DNA of 16,426 nucleotides. It comes from an uncultured cyanobacterium (GTDB taxonomy: Bacteria > Cyanobacteriota > Cyanobacteriia > PCC-6307 > Cyanobiaceae). This document shows positions 7,240 through 14,520 of this stretch, in pieces (within the stretch, counting starts at the first letter, position 1; each line of letters opens with the position of its first letter). The notes below the pieces were generated by a model. It worked only from the letters and a program-made list of their open reading frames with translations. It had not been told where the DNA came from and searched no databases. The position numbers and the translations under genes were made by a program. Location: the NCBI GenBank assembly GCA_903934745.1, contig CAIZOZ010000120.1, forward strand, positions 1-16,426, given 5' to 3'.

Positions 7240-8469
7240 ATGGCCCATCAATTGCCGCTGCGGGAAACCGTGGGCATGGCCCTCAGCACCCTCCAGGCCA
7301 ATCGGCTGCGCAGCCTGCTGACGATGCTGGGCATCGTGATCGGCAATGCCTCCGTGATCACCCTGGTGGGGGTGGGCCAGGGCGCCCAGAACCTGGCGGC
7401 CGGTCAGCTGAGCACCCTGGGCGCCAACGTGCTGTTCATCGTGCCCGGCCGCAACGACACCCGCCGCCAGGGCATCGATACCCCCAAAACCCTGGTGCTC
7501 GAAGATGCCGAGGCCATCGCTGAACAGGTGCCCAGCGTCACCCGCGTCGTGCCCCAGATCACCCTCAGCGACGTGGTACAGGCCGGCTCCCTGGCCGCCA
7601 CGGCGACGATCTCCGGCGTCACCCCCGACTTTTTGCCGGTGCGCAATTTCGAGGTGGCCCAGGGCCGTTTTCTCAGCGACGCCGATGTCAAAGGGGCGCG
7701 CAGTGTGGCGGTGATCGGCCCCGATCTGCGCGACAAGCTGATGCCGACCGGCGATGCGATCGGCCGCCAGCTGCGCATCCGCGACCAATCGTTCGAAGTG
7801 ATCGGCGTGCTGGCCCCCAAAGGGGCGGTGTTCGGTGCCAACCAGGATGAAGTGGCCTATATCCCGCTCAGCACGATGGTGAGTCGGCTCAGTGGCCGTG
7901 ATCCCACCTATGGCGTCACGCTCAGCTTCATCAGCGTCGAGGCCAGGAACGAGCAGAGCACCGGCGCCGCCAGCTTTCAGATCACCAACCTGCTGCGCCA
8001 GCGCCATCGCATCCTGCGCGATGACGACTTCTCGGTGCGCTCTCAGAAAGATGCCCAGACCATCGTCGGCACCATCACCGGTGGACTGACCCTGATGCTG
8101 GGCGCGATCGGCACGATCTCGCTGTTGGTCGGTGGGATCGGCATCATGAACATCATGTTGGTGTCCGTGAGTGAGCGCACCGAAGAGATCGGGCTGCGCA
8201 AAGCCCTGGGAGCGCGCAGCGGCGATGTGTTGCTGCAATTCCTGGTCGAATCGCTCGTACTGGCCAGCCTGGGTGGGGTGATCGGCAGCAGCGTGGGCAT
8301 CGGCGCCGTTGCCCTGGTGGCGGCCTTCACCCCATTGCCCGCCAGCATCGCCGCTAGCACCGTGCTTGGCACCGTGCTGCTCTCAGGCTCGATCGGCCTG
8401 TTCTTCGGCGTGGTGCCGGCGCGCCGGGCCTCGAAGCTCGACCCGATCGTGGCCCTGCGCAGCCTCTGA
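7240..8469 (+). CDS. MacB/FtsX-type ABC transporter permease
   Basis: The 409-residue product has the MacB architecture. An N-terminal membrane span (LRSLLTMLGIVIGNASVITLVGVG, about residues 23-46) is followed by a large periplasmic MacB_PCD domain (about 50-275). Three C-terminal spans lie at about 281-305, 333-360 and 373-397. The cytoplasmic coupling segment SERTEEIGLRKALGAR sits after the second span, and VPARRASKLDPIVALRSL ends the protein. MacB-like permeases work with a MacB-type ATPase and often a periplasmic adaptor to export peptides, lipids or other envelope substrates. Here no ATPase or adaptor gene is adjacent; the ATPase must be encoded elsewhere. I chose the ATG at 7240 (MAHQLPLRETVGMAL); a TTG at 7192 would add 16 residues unlike the family. 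The substrate is unknown. Confidence 0.93.
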   Translation: MAHQLPLRETVGMALSTLQANRLRSLLTMLGIVIGNASVITLVGVGQGAQNLAAGQLSTLGANVLFIVPGRNDTRRQGIDTPKTLVLEDAEAIAEQVPSVTRVVPQITLSDVVQAGSLAATATISGVTPDFLPVRNFEVAQGRFLSDADVKGARSVAVIGPDLRDKLMPTGDAIGRQLRIRDQSFEVIGVLAPKGAVFGANQDEVAYIPLSTMVSRLSGRDPTYGVTLSFISVEARNEQSTGAASFQITNLLRQRHRILRDDDFSVRSQKDAQTIVGTITGGLTLMLGAIGTISLLVGGIGIMNIMLVSVSERTEEIGLRKALGARSGDVLLQFLVESLVLASLGGVIGSSVGIGAVALVAAFTPLPASIAASTVLGTVLLSGSIGLFFGVVPARRASKLDPIVALRSL

Positions 8470-8660
8470 ACCGCCCGAACCGCCTGGGATCAGAGCTTGG
8501 GCAACCAAAACCCAGGGTGCTGTCCGCTGGCCTGGACAACACGGCGCGACAAGCCAGCCCCCAATCCAATGACCGTGACAATAGGGAGAAATTATTAAGA
8601 CCGGTAAACCGTGGCGACGGTCACCTTCAGCCGGGGATGGTCGGTGGGTAAATCAAGGGG
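8470..8660. other. Gap between permease and DUF1830-like gene: possible hairpin, promoter and leader stem
   Basis: No gene is visible in these 191 bases. CTTGGG (8497-8502) can pair with CCCAGG (8511-8516) just after the permease, as a weak hairpin without a T-run. A TATTAA at 8593-8598 in an AT-rich patch, with ATGACC at 8569-8574 placed 18 bases upstream, is a plausible sigma-70-type promoter. Downstream, ACCGT-GGCG-ACGGT (8608-8621) forms a short stem in the presumed leader. Confidence 0.35.
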
Positions 8661-8993
8661 ATGTTGTCTTGGTCTCGAAACTTGGAGCTCGAGGTCCTTT
8701 TGGATTGTGGTTACCGCAACGCCAGCGATCGCATGGTGATCCTGCGCTGTTGCGGGCCCCATGCGTTTTATCTGGAGCGCGTTGTTTTCCCGTTTGAGCT
8801 GCTCAGCTTCCAATGCCCGCTGCTTAGCGAAATCGAGATCTGGACCCACGGACTCGGCGGCGCCGAGCTGGTGGAAACCGTCCCCGCCGGTGAGTTGATC
8901 GTTGAAGCGCCGCTGCCGCCAGCCGCCGCTCCCTCCAGCGGTGAGCCGCTGCTGGAGGGAGCGGAACTCACTCCCTGGTTGCAGGCCAGCTGA
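8661..8993 (+). CDS. DUF1830-like small cyanobacterial protein
   Basis: This 110-residue soluble protein carries the pattern I associate with the cyanobacterial DUF1830 family: CGYRNASDRMVILRCCGP (residues 16-33), FYLERVVFPFELLSFQCP (36-53) and EIEIWTHGLGGAELVE (57-72). No biochemical function is established for the family to my knowledge. After residue 80 the sequence becomes Pro/Ala/Ser/Glu-rich and is probably disordered. The ATG at 8661 directly abuts AAGGGG, closer than ideal for a ribosome site, so the true start may be the next codon, TTG, or a little further in. It lies 91 bases upstream of ftsH on the same strand. Cotranscription is possible, but the ftsH gap has its own promoter-like features. 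Confidence 0.72.
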   Translation: MLSWSRNLELEVLLDCGYRNASDRMVILRCCGPHAFYLERVVFPFELLSFQCPLLSEIEIWTHGLGGAELVETVPAGELIVEAPLPPAAAPSSGEPLLEGAELTPWLQAS

Positions 8994-9060
8994 ACCGCGC
9001 GGCGCTGGGGCAGATTGGGAAGGTTCGGGGCGTCACGATCCCAAGACTCACCCCGTTACG

Positions 9061-9073
9061 ATTGTTCAACAAT
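9061..9073. promoter_or_regulatory. Perfect palindrome ATTGTT-C-AACAAT just upstream of ftsH
   Basis: A 13-base perfect inverted repeat with one central base ends 11 bases before the ftsH ATG. It overlaps a possible -10 element TACGAT at 9057-9062. Its position suits an operator or a leader element. It does not match the LexA or NtcA consensus I know. Confidence 0.4.
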
Positions 9074-9084
9074 TTCCTCCCATC

Positions 9085-11034
9085 ATGAATCAGCGCTGGC
9101 GACTCCTGGCTCTCTGGCTGCTGCCGATCGGAGTGGCGCTCTTCCTGGGCTGGCAGCTCCTCGGCAGTGGGCCCAACAAGCTCACCGCCAGTGGACCAAC
9201 CGTGGCGCCCCGCAACGCCGCCGTTGCCCGCATGAGCTATGGCCGCTTTCTCGATTACGTCGAAGCCGGTCGTGTCACGGCTGTCGACATTTTTGACGGC
9301 GGACGCACAGCGGTGATCGAAGCCGTCGATCCTGATCTCGACAACCGTGTCCAGAAGCTGCGGGTCGATCTGCCGGGCCTGGCACCGGAACTGATCAACA
9401 AGCTCAAGGATCAAGGCATCAGCTTCGACATTCATCCGCCCCGCACAACCCCGCCGGCGATCGGCCTGCTCGGCAACCTGCTGTTCCCGCTGCTGCTGAT
9501 CGGATCCCTGGTGTTGCTGGCGCGCCGTTCCAACGGCATGCCCGGTGGTCCGGGTCAGGCCATGCAGTTCGGCAAGACCAAGGCTCGCTTTGCCATGGAG
9601 GCCGAAACCGGCGTCAAGTTTGACGATGTGGCTGGTGTGGAGGAAGCCAAACAAGATCTGCAGGAGGTGGTCACCTTCCTCAAGACGCCGGAGCGCTTCA
9701 CCTCGGTTGGCGCGCGCATTCCCAAAGGGGTGCTGCTGGTGGGCCCTCCAGGCACCGGCAAAACCCTGCTGGCCAAAGCGATTGCCGGCGAAGCCGGCGT
9801 GCCCTTCTTCTCGCTCTCCGGTTCGGAGTTCGTCGAGATGTTCGTGGGGGTCGGGGCCAGTCGGGTGAGGGATCTGTTCAAGCGTGCCAAGGAGAACACC
9901 CCCTGTCTGATCTTCATCGATGAAATCGATGCGGTCGGACGCCAGCGCGGCGCCGGGATCGGCGGCGGCAACGACGAACGGGAGCAGACCCTCAACCAGC
10001 TGCTCACCGAAATGGACGGCTTCGAAGGCAACAGCGGCATCATCATCATTGCCGCCACCAACCGCGCCGATGTGCTCGATTCAGCCCTGATGCGGCCGGG
10101 TCGTTTTGATCGCCAGGTGCAGGTTGATCCTCCTGATATCAAAGGACGCCTTTCGATTCTGGAAGTTCATTCCCGCAACAAAAAACTGGCCGACGGCGTC
10201 TCCCTGGAAGCGATCGCCCGCCGCACCCCCGGCTTCACCGGCGCCGACCTGGCCAACCTGCTGAATGAGGCCGCGATCCTCACGGCCCGGCGTCGCAAGG
10301 AGGCGATCAGCCTGGCTGAGATCGATGATGCGGTGGATCGGGTGATTGCCGGCATGGAGGGCAAACCACTCACCGATGGCCGCAGCAAGCGTCTGATCGC
10401 TTATCACGAAGTGGGTCACGCCATTGTTGGCACCCTGATCAAGGATCACGATCCGGTCCAGAAGGTCACCCTGATTCCCCGGGGTCAGGCCCAGGGACTC
10501 ACCTGGTTTTCTCCCGATGAGGAGCAGATGCTGGTGAGCCGGTCCCAGCTGCGGGCCCGCATCATGGGCGCCCTGGGCGGTAGGGCCGCTGAAGATGTGG
10601 TTTTCGGCCATTCGGAAGTGACCACCGGAGCCGGCGGTGACATCCAGCAGGTGGCCTCGATTGCTCGCCAGATGGTGACCCGCTTCGGCATGAGCGACAT
10701 CGGCCAGTTTTCGCTGGAAGCCGGCAATCAGGAGGTGTTCCTGGGCCGCGATCTGATGACCCGCAATGACGGATCCGACGCCCTGGCCAGCCGTATTGAT
10801 GATGCGGTGCGTCAGATTGTGCAGACCTGCTATGTCGATACGGTCAAACTGGTCGCAGCGAATCGGGTGTGCATCGATCGTTTGGTCGAACTGCTGATTG
10901 AGAAGGAAACGCTCAATGGCGAGGAGTTCCGTTCTGTCGTCGCTGAGTTCACCCAGGTGCCCGAAAAGGAGCGTTACAGCCCAATCCTGAAGGCCGTGGT
11001 GAGTGATCGGGAGACTGTCACCCAAACCGCCTGA
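9085..11034 (+). CDS. ftsH: ATP-dependent zinc metalloprotease FtsH, FtsH2-like
   Basis: FtsH forms membrane-bound hexamers that unfold and degrade membrane proteins. In cyanobacteria the FtsH2/FtsH3 complex in thylakoids removes photodamaged D1. The 649-residue product has membrane spans at about 6-24 and 128-147 flanking a lumenal region with MSYGRFLDYVEAGRVTAVDI, characteristic of the FtsH2-like group. The AAA module shows Walker A GPPGTGKT (220-227), Walker B LIFIDEID (275-282), and second-region-of-homology Asn326 with arginine fingers R340 and R343. The protease site HEVGH (441-445) with Asp519 binds zinc. The ATG at 9085 gives the canonical short N-terminus; the open frame upstream overlaps the DUF1830-like gene and is not family-like. 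The C-terminus runs about 20 residues past Synechocystis FtsH2. No clear ribosome site precedes the ATG. Which cyanobacterial FtsH paralogue this is needs a tree. Confidence 0.96.
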   Translation: MNQRWRLLALWLLPIGVALFLGWQLLGSGPNKLTASGPTVAPRNAAVARMSYGRFLDYVEAGRVTAVDIFDGGRTAVIEAVDPDLDNRVQKLRVDLPGLAPELINKLKDQGISFDIHPPRTTPPAIGLLGNLLFPLLLIGSLVLLARRSNGMPGGPGQAMQFGKTKARFAMEAETGVKFDDVAGVEEAKQDLQEVVTFLKTPERFTSVGARIPKGVLLVGPPGTGKTLLAKAIAGEAGVPFFSLSGSEFVEMFVGVGASRVRDLFKRAKENTPCLIFIDEIDAVGRQRGAGIGGGNDEREQTLNQLLTEMDGFEGNSGIIIIAATNRADVLDSALMRPGRFDRQVQVDPPDIKGRLSILEVHSRNKKLADGVSLEAIARRTPGFTGADLANLLNEAAILTARRRKEAISLAEIDDAVDRVIAGMEGKPLTDGRSKRLIAYHEVGHAIVGTLIKDHDPVQKVTLIPRGQAQGLTWFSPDEEQMLVSRSQLRARIMGALGGRAAEDVVFGHSEVTTGAGGDIQQVASIARQMVTRFGMSDIGQFSLEAGNQEVFLGRDLMTRNDGSDALASRIDDAVRQIVQTCYVDTVKLVAANRVCIDRLVELLIEKETLNGEEFRSVVAEFTQVPEKERYSPILKAVVSDRETVTQTA

Positions 11035-11105
11035 GCCACGACAAGCCAGCCTGGAGCCAGCCCAGATCGCAGCCCAAACCCTTCAACAGGCTATCAATCC
11101 CTGCC

Positions 11106-11138
11106 AAAAAGAGCCCACCTCTGAGGTGGGTTTTTTCT
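11106..11138 (+). terminator. Rho-independent terminator after ftsH, possibly bidirectional
   Basis: CCCACCT (11114-11120), loop CTG and AGGTGGG (11124-11130) make a 7-bp GC-rich stem followed by TTTTTTC on the plus strand, about 80 bases after the ftsH stop. Read on the minus strand, the stem is followed by CTCTTTTT, so it may also stop transcripts coming from clpP. Confidence 0.88.
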
Positions 11139-11235
11139 TGGCTCCATAGGTGGCACGGTCTGAAATCGTGGAGAATCGTCCAGCCTCGGGAATCGAGACA
11201 CCGCTGCTGAGCAGGTCGATATCCCCAGAGACACC
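11139..11235. other. Spacer between the two terminators of ftsH and clpP
   Basis: These 97 bases sit between two intrinsic terminators, in the 263-base gap between the convergent ftsH and clpP genes. I see no convincing coding frame, no tRNA T-loop or acceptor pairing, and no promoter pair. A small RNA enclosed here cannot be excluded. Confidence 0.5.
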
Positions 11236-11269
11236 AAACAAAAAGGCACCCACCGCAGTGAGTGCCTTT
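11236..11269 (-). terminator. Rho-independent terminator after clpP
   Basis: On the minus strand AAAGGCAC pairs with GTGCCTTT (plus coordinates 11262-11269 and 11242-11249) around a 12-base loop. A TTTTTG run follows, starting within the stem's last Ts. It is about 28 bases after the clpP stop, the expected place. Confidence 0.85.
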
Positions 11270-11297
11270 CGGACAGCAGGCCTGGGCAACCAGCAGC

Positions 11298-11888
11298 TCA
11301 GACCGGTCGCACGGTGCGCTTATCAATCACCTTATCGATCAGTCCGTAGGTCATCGCCTCAGCCGGTGACATGAAGAAGTCACGATCAGTATCGGACTGC
11401 ATGCGCTCAAGGGGCTGGCCGGTGCGCTCGGCCAGCTCACGGTTGAGCTTGTCCTTGAGATAGAGAATCTCGTCGGCCTGGATACGGATGTCGCTGGCCT
11501 GGCCCCTGGCACCACCGAGGGGCTGGTGAATCATGATGCGGGAGTGGGTGAGACTGCTGCGCTTACCCTTGGCTCCCGCACACAGCAGAAACGCTCCCAT
11601 GCTGGCGGCCAAGCCGACACAGACGGTCTGCACATCAGGCTTGATGTGCTGCATCGTATCGAAAATGCCAAGCCCGTCATACACCGAGCCTCCAGGAGAG
11701 TTGATATAAAGGAAGATGTCCTTGTCCGGGTCTTCCGCCTCGAGGAACAGCAGCTGCGCCACGATGCGATTGGCCGATTCGGCCGTTACCGGCTCACCAA
11801 GAAAGATGATTCGCTCCCGCAACAGGCGGGAGTAGATGTCGAAAGCTCTCTCGCCGCGACCCGACTCCTCAATCACAATCGGGATCAT
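11298..11888 (-). CDS. clpP: ATP-dependent Clp protease proteolytic subunit
   Basis: ClpP is the serine peptidase of the Clp machine. It forms a barrel docked to ClpC or ClpX chaperones, in cyanobacteria often mixed with ClpR or other ClpP paralogues. The 196-residue product begins MIPIVIEESGRGERAFDIYS. It contains the triad S96 in GLAASMGAF, H121 in IMIHQPLGG and D170 in DTDRDFFM, so it is a true peptidase and not a ClpR. YINSPGGSVYDGLGIFDTMQ and GGARGQASDIRIQADEIL are typical cyanobacterial ClpP. The length matches the family. I chose the ATG at 11888 because it matches known N-termini; a GTG at 11903 would add only five residues. It is convergent with ftsH and divergent from thf1, with 98 bases between the starts. 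Which ClpP paralogue it is cannot be fixed by eye. Confidence 0.96.
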   Translation of the reverse strand: MIPIVIEESGRGERAFDIYSRLLRERIIFLGEPVTAESANRIVAQLLFLEAEDPDKDIFLYINSPGGSVYDGLGIFDTMQHIKPDVQTVCVGLAASMGAFLLCAGAKGKRSSLTHSRIMIHQPLGGARGQASDIRIQADEILYLKDKLNRELAERTGQPLERMQSDTDRDFFMSPAEAMTYGLIDKVIDKRTVRPV

Positions 11889-11986
11889 GGACCGCTGCAG
11901 CACAACTTGTTCAATCCTACTGAAGCCACCGGTGCATCGGCTCGGGCTGCAGCGCTATGGTCGCAGCACCTTGATGGCCGACCTGC

Positions 11987-12682
11987 GTGAGCGACGCCCG
12001 AACTGTTGCCGACAGCAAGCGAGCGTTCCACAGCGCCTTCCCCCACGTCATCAGCCCGATGTACCGGCGGATGGTGGATGAGCTGCTGGTGGAACTGCAC
12101 CTGCTGAGCCACCAGAGCGGCTTTGTGGCCGATTCCCTCTTCGCCACTGGCCTGGTCCAGGTGTTCGACGGCTTCAGCCGCGGCTACCGCCCCGACCAGC
12201 ACCGGCTGCCCCTGTTCGAGGCCCTTTGCAGCTGCTCCGGGTTCGACGCCGCCAGCCTGCGCCAGCAGCGTGACCAAGCGATGGCCGCCATGGGCGACCA
12301 CTCCGTGGACGAGGTGAAGCAGTGGATCGAGCACCAGGGAGAAGGTGCTCCAGCTCCGGTGGCTCAGGCCCTGGCCAGCATCCGTCGCCAAGATTTTCAT
12401 TACTCGCGACTGATGGCTGTCGGCCTGTTGTCGCTGCTGCAACAGGCCAAGGGCGCCGAAGCGCTCGAGCCCGAGGCGCTGCGCACCGCTGCCCACGAGG
12501 TGGGCGAGTCGATGGGCCTGCTGCGTGATCGCCTCGATAAGGATCTCAGCCTCTACACCGCCAATCTGGAGAAACTGGCCCAGGCGGTGGAGTTGCTGGA
12601 GGAAACCGTGGCCGCTGACCGCCGCCGACGCGAACGCCAGCAGATCAGCGAGTCACCTGAAGGCGTCCCGTCAGCAGGCTGA
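11987..12682 (+). CDS. thf1: Thf1/Psb29, thylakoid formation and photosystem II biogenesis protein
   Basis: Thf1 (Psb29) is a thylakoid-associated factor needed for photosystem II assembly and repair. In Synechocystis it binds FtsH2/FtsH3 complexes and is needed for their accumulation. The 231-residue all-alpha product shows the family core: TVADSKRAFHSAF (residues 6-18), SPMYRRMVDELLVELHLL (23-40) and FATGLVQVFDGFSRGYRP (52-69). A charged C-terminal coiled coil follows at about 180-225. The GTG at 11987 gives the family-like N-terminus; the nearby ATG at 11974 is in another frame. The length fits cyanobacterial Thf1 (about 220 to 250). Its closeness to ftsH and clpP agrees with a protease-linked role. 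Its last 38 bases overlap the end of the convergent gene on the other strand. Confidence 0.93.
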   Translation: MSDARTVADSKRAFHSAFPHVISPMYRRMVDELLVELHLLSHQSGFVADSLFATGLVQVFDGFSRGYRPDQHRLPLFEALCSCSGFDAASLRQQRDQAMAAMGDHSVDEVKQWIEHQGEGAPAPVAQALASIRRQDFHYSRLMAVGLLSLLQQAKGAEALEPEALRTAAHEVGESMGLLRDRLDKDLSLYTANLEKLAQAVELLEETVAADRRRRERQQISESPEGVPSAG

Positions 12683-14165
12683 TCGGCAGCGATTGATCTC
12701 CTGCCAGCCGGGCTTCGATCTCCAGCTGGCTGGAGCGGCGCATCAACTCCGGCACATCGGCGGGCAACATCTCGAGCGCAGCCAGAGCGGCGGGCCGACT
12801 GCGCAGCAGCAGCCCACCGGCGGCGGGCAAGGGGTTGGCTGATCCGCCGATCGGCGCCAGGGGAGCCTGGGGTACGGGACCGAGGAAGAACAGCAGCTGG
12901 GCCTGTCCACTGCCAGCGGGCAGCCAGCGCCAGCCCCCCACAATCACGCCGTCAGCCCGGCTCCAGGTGGCGGAAGAACTCAAGGTGCCGCCGCCAGCAC
13001 CACGTGGCGTGGCGATCGTGGCGGGCTGCAGCCTGGAGCCCCCCGGGCTGGAACCCGCCGGGCTGGGGCTGCTGGCGGCGCTTGAAGCTGGCGATCCAGC
13101 CTGGACAGCCGGCCGCAGACCCTGCTCCTGCAGGGAACGGCTGAGCCGATCCAGCAGCTGCTGCCAGGCCGCCCGATCCTTGCCTGCCAGCAACTGCAGC
13201 TCCAGGGAGGCCTGGAATGGCCCCTGGAGCCGGGGACGCAGCCGCAGCTGGAACGGAGCCCGACGCAGCAGCTCCAGGCGGTCGGTGTCGATCCCATAGC
13301 GGCTGGCCAGCGGATCCCGGATCATCTGACGCGAAAGCAGACCCTGGATCAACAGATCGAGCGACGCCCCCTCGATCTGCAGCAGTTGATCGGGGGGCAG
13401 CGGCCCATGGCGCGGCGGTTCGATCCAGCTGGGGCTGGCCGCCACGCTGGTGAGCACACCATCAACGGCCGCCGCTTCGCCAGACCAGACCACGCCCGTG
13501 GCATCGAGGGCGATGCTGAGGCAACCATCCTGGAAACGCTGCAACAGGGGCGCCATCGGACCAGCGATCACGCCGATCGCGGCCGAATTCCAGAACACCG
13601 CCTGGGTGCTGCGCAGGCGGTCGAGACAACGGCGCTGCAAACCACGGCTTGGTCGTTGCTGGGGCCTGAGCCCATCCCGCAGCATCTGCAGCGCCAGCGG
13701 ATCGGGGGCCACCACCACCAGATCGCCCAGTCGCATGGCCTGGGGCGGCAGCGCCGCCACCGTGGCCGCTGGCAGGCTCGCCGCTGGCAGGGCCAGCATC
13801 GGCGCACCATCGGCGTGCTCGCCCCAGAGCTGCCACCACAGGCCCCGCTGTTGTCGCCAGGCCCGTTCAGCCAGGGGAGCGCCAAGCCGTTGGCGCCAGA
13901 GATCGGGAATCGCCCGCTGCGGTGCGGCGGGAAAACTTTGCAGCAGGGTGACGCCATTGAGCAACTGCTCCAAACCCTGGGCCCGAGGCCGGGGCAAGCG
14001 TTGCAACGCCACCAGAGGCAGCGCCACCAGCACCAGAATCGCGGTGGCCGTGATCGGCAGGGGCAAGGGGCGCCAAGGAGCGCTGCCAGCCGCTGCGGCG
14101 GCACCGCTCAAGGACAGGGCGGGGATCTGGAAACGCCGCAACAGCGAGAAACGGAACAGCCTCAT
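12645..14165 (-). CDS. Membrane-anchored protein of unknown function
   Basis: I do not recognise a family. The 506-residue product has a basic N-terminus, one hydrophobic span at about residues 37-55, and then a long, probably extracytoplasmic part rich in Leu, Ala, Arg, Gln and Trp. A Ser/Pro/Gly-rich linker lies at about 350-385 (for example SPASSAASSPSPAGSS) and separates two domains. The C-terminal part contains GGWRWLPAGSGQAQLLFFLG and LEIEARLAGDQSLPISLLTG. The repeated alpha/beta texture resembles the large exported cyanobacterial proteins annotated as unknown, but I cannot name one. The start at the ATG at 14165 overlaps (ATGA) the stop of a small upstream frame. It converges on thf1 and lies downstream of petN and the 55-residue gene on the same strand. 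The codon pattern is coherent throughout, so it is very likely real. Confidence 0.8.
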   Translation of the reverse strand: MRLFRFSLLRRFQIPALSLSGAAAAAGSAPWRPLPLPITATAILVLVALPLVALQRLPRPRAQGLEQLLNGVTLLQSFPAAPQRAIPDLWRQRLGAPLAERAWRQQRGLWWQLWGEHADGAPMLALPAASLPAATVAALPPQAMRLGDLVVVAPDPLALQMLRDGLRPQQRPSRGLQRRCLDRLRSTQAVFWNSAAIGVIAGPMAPLLQRFQDGCLSIALDATGVVWSGEAAAVDGVLTSVAASPSWIEPPRHGPLPPDQLLQIEGASLDLLIQGLLSRQMIRDPLASRYGIDTDRLELLRRAPFQLRLRPRLQGPFQASLELQLLAGKDRAAWQQLLDRLSRSLQEQGLRPAVQAGSPASSAASSPSPAGSSPGGSRLQPATIATPRGAGGGTLSSSATWSRADGVIVGGWRWLPAGSGQAQLLFFLGPVPQAPLAPIGGSANPLPAAGGLLLRSRPAALAALEMLPADVPELMRRSSQLEIEARLAGDQSLPISLLTGRLQVTR

Positions 14166-14228
14166 GGCGCCACGGATGAAGGAGCAGCGCGATCTCCCCG
14201 ACTCAGCGCCCCTGGGCTGGGAATGGGC

Positions 14229-14273
14229 GTGATGCCAGTGAAGGTGGTAGCAGTGAACGTGATCCCAGTGGAC
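14229..14273. repeat. Three degenerate 15-bp tandem repeats
   Basis: GTGATGCCAGTGAAG, GTGGTAGCAGTGAAC and GTGATCCCAGTGGAC follow each other head to tail, in the 187-base gap between the 55-residue gene and the membrane-anchored gene. The unit is a multiple of three. In the minus-strand frame that overlaps both genes it encodes TGITF/TATTF/TGITP-like units. Confidence 0.75.
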
Positions 14274-14352
14274 GCGTTGCCACCCGAGCGATCAACGGAG
14301 ATCGCCCGCAAGCGGAGAAAACGGGAGTGGCGCCGACCCATGTCGCGGACGG

Positions 14353-14520
14353 TCAGGGACGGTTCCTGGATTCGAGGGCCTTGCGGCGCCAGCGATCCCG
14401 CCACTCCATGGCGGAGAGGTAGATCACCCCGCCACTGACAAACAGCAGCAACAGCGAGGCGATGGCGGCCAGAACAGTGCCGCTGCTGAGGGACAGCTCA
14501 GAAATCGAGGCTGTTGTCAC
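14353..14520 (-). CDS. Single-span 55-residue membrane protein overlapping the end of petN
   Basis: I know no named match. A GTG start inside the petN 3' end opens a 55-residue frame. A short polar N-terminus (MTTASISELSLSSGT) is followed by one strong hydrophobic helix at about residues 15-37 (VLAAIASLLLLFVSGGVIYL) and a basic tail, SAMEWRDRWRRKALESRNRP. This topology, with N-terminus out and positive tail in, is that of the small subunits of photosynthetic complexes, but it does not match PsbI, PsbM, PsbT, PsbX, PsbJ, PetG or PetL as I know them. It overlaps petN by 23 bases in a different frame and would be translated from the same messenger. The ribosome site before the GTG is weak. Length, helix and position support a real gene; function is unknown. 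Confidence 0.65.
   Translation of the reverse strand: MTTASISELSLSSGTVLAAIASLLLLFVSGGVIYLSAMEWRDRWRRKALESRNRP

Noticed and set aside
8902..9084. Upstream in-frame extension of ftsH
   Set aside because: It overlaps the DUF1830-like gene, is Arg/Pro-rich, and lacks family similarity; FtsH2-like proteins start at the MNQRWRLLALWLL-type N-terminus.
11139..11235. A tRNA gene between ftsH and clpP
   Set aside because: No acceptor-stem pairing or GTTC-type T-loop could be found on either strand.
11889..11903. GTG start for clpP five codons upstream
   Set aside because: Known cyanobacterial ClpP proteins begin MIPIVIEESGRGERAFDIYS, so the ATG at 11888 is preferred.
13386..14438. Long open plus-strand frame opposite the 506-residue gene
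   Set aside because: It is rich in His, Gln, Arg and Gly, as expected for an antisense frame. The minus-strand frame has a coherent N-terminus and membrane span.
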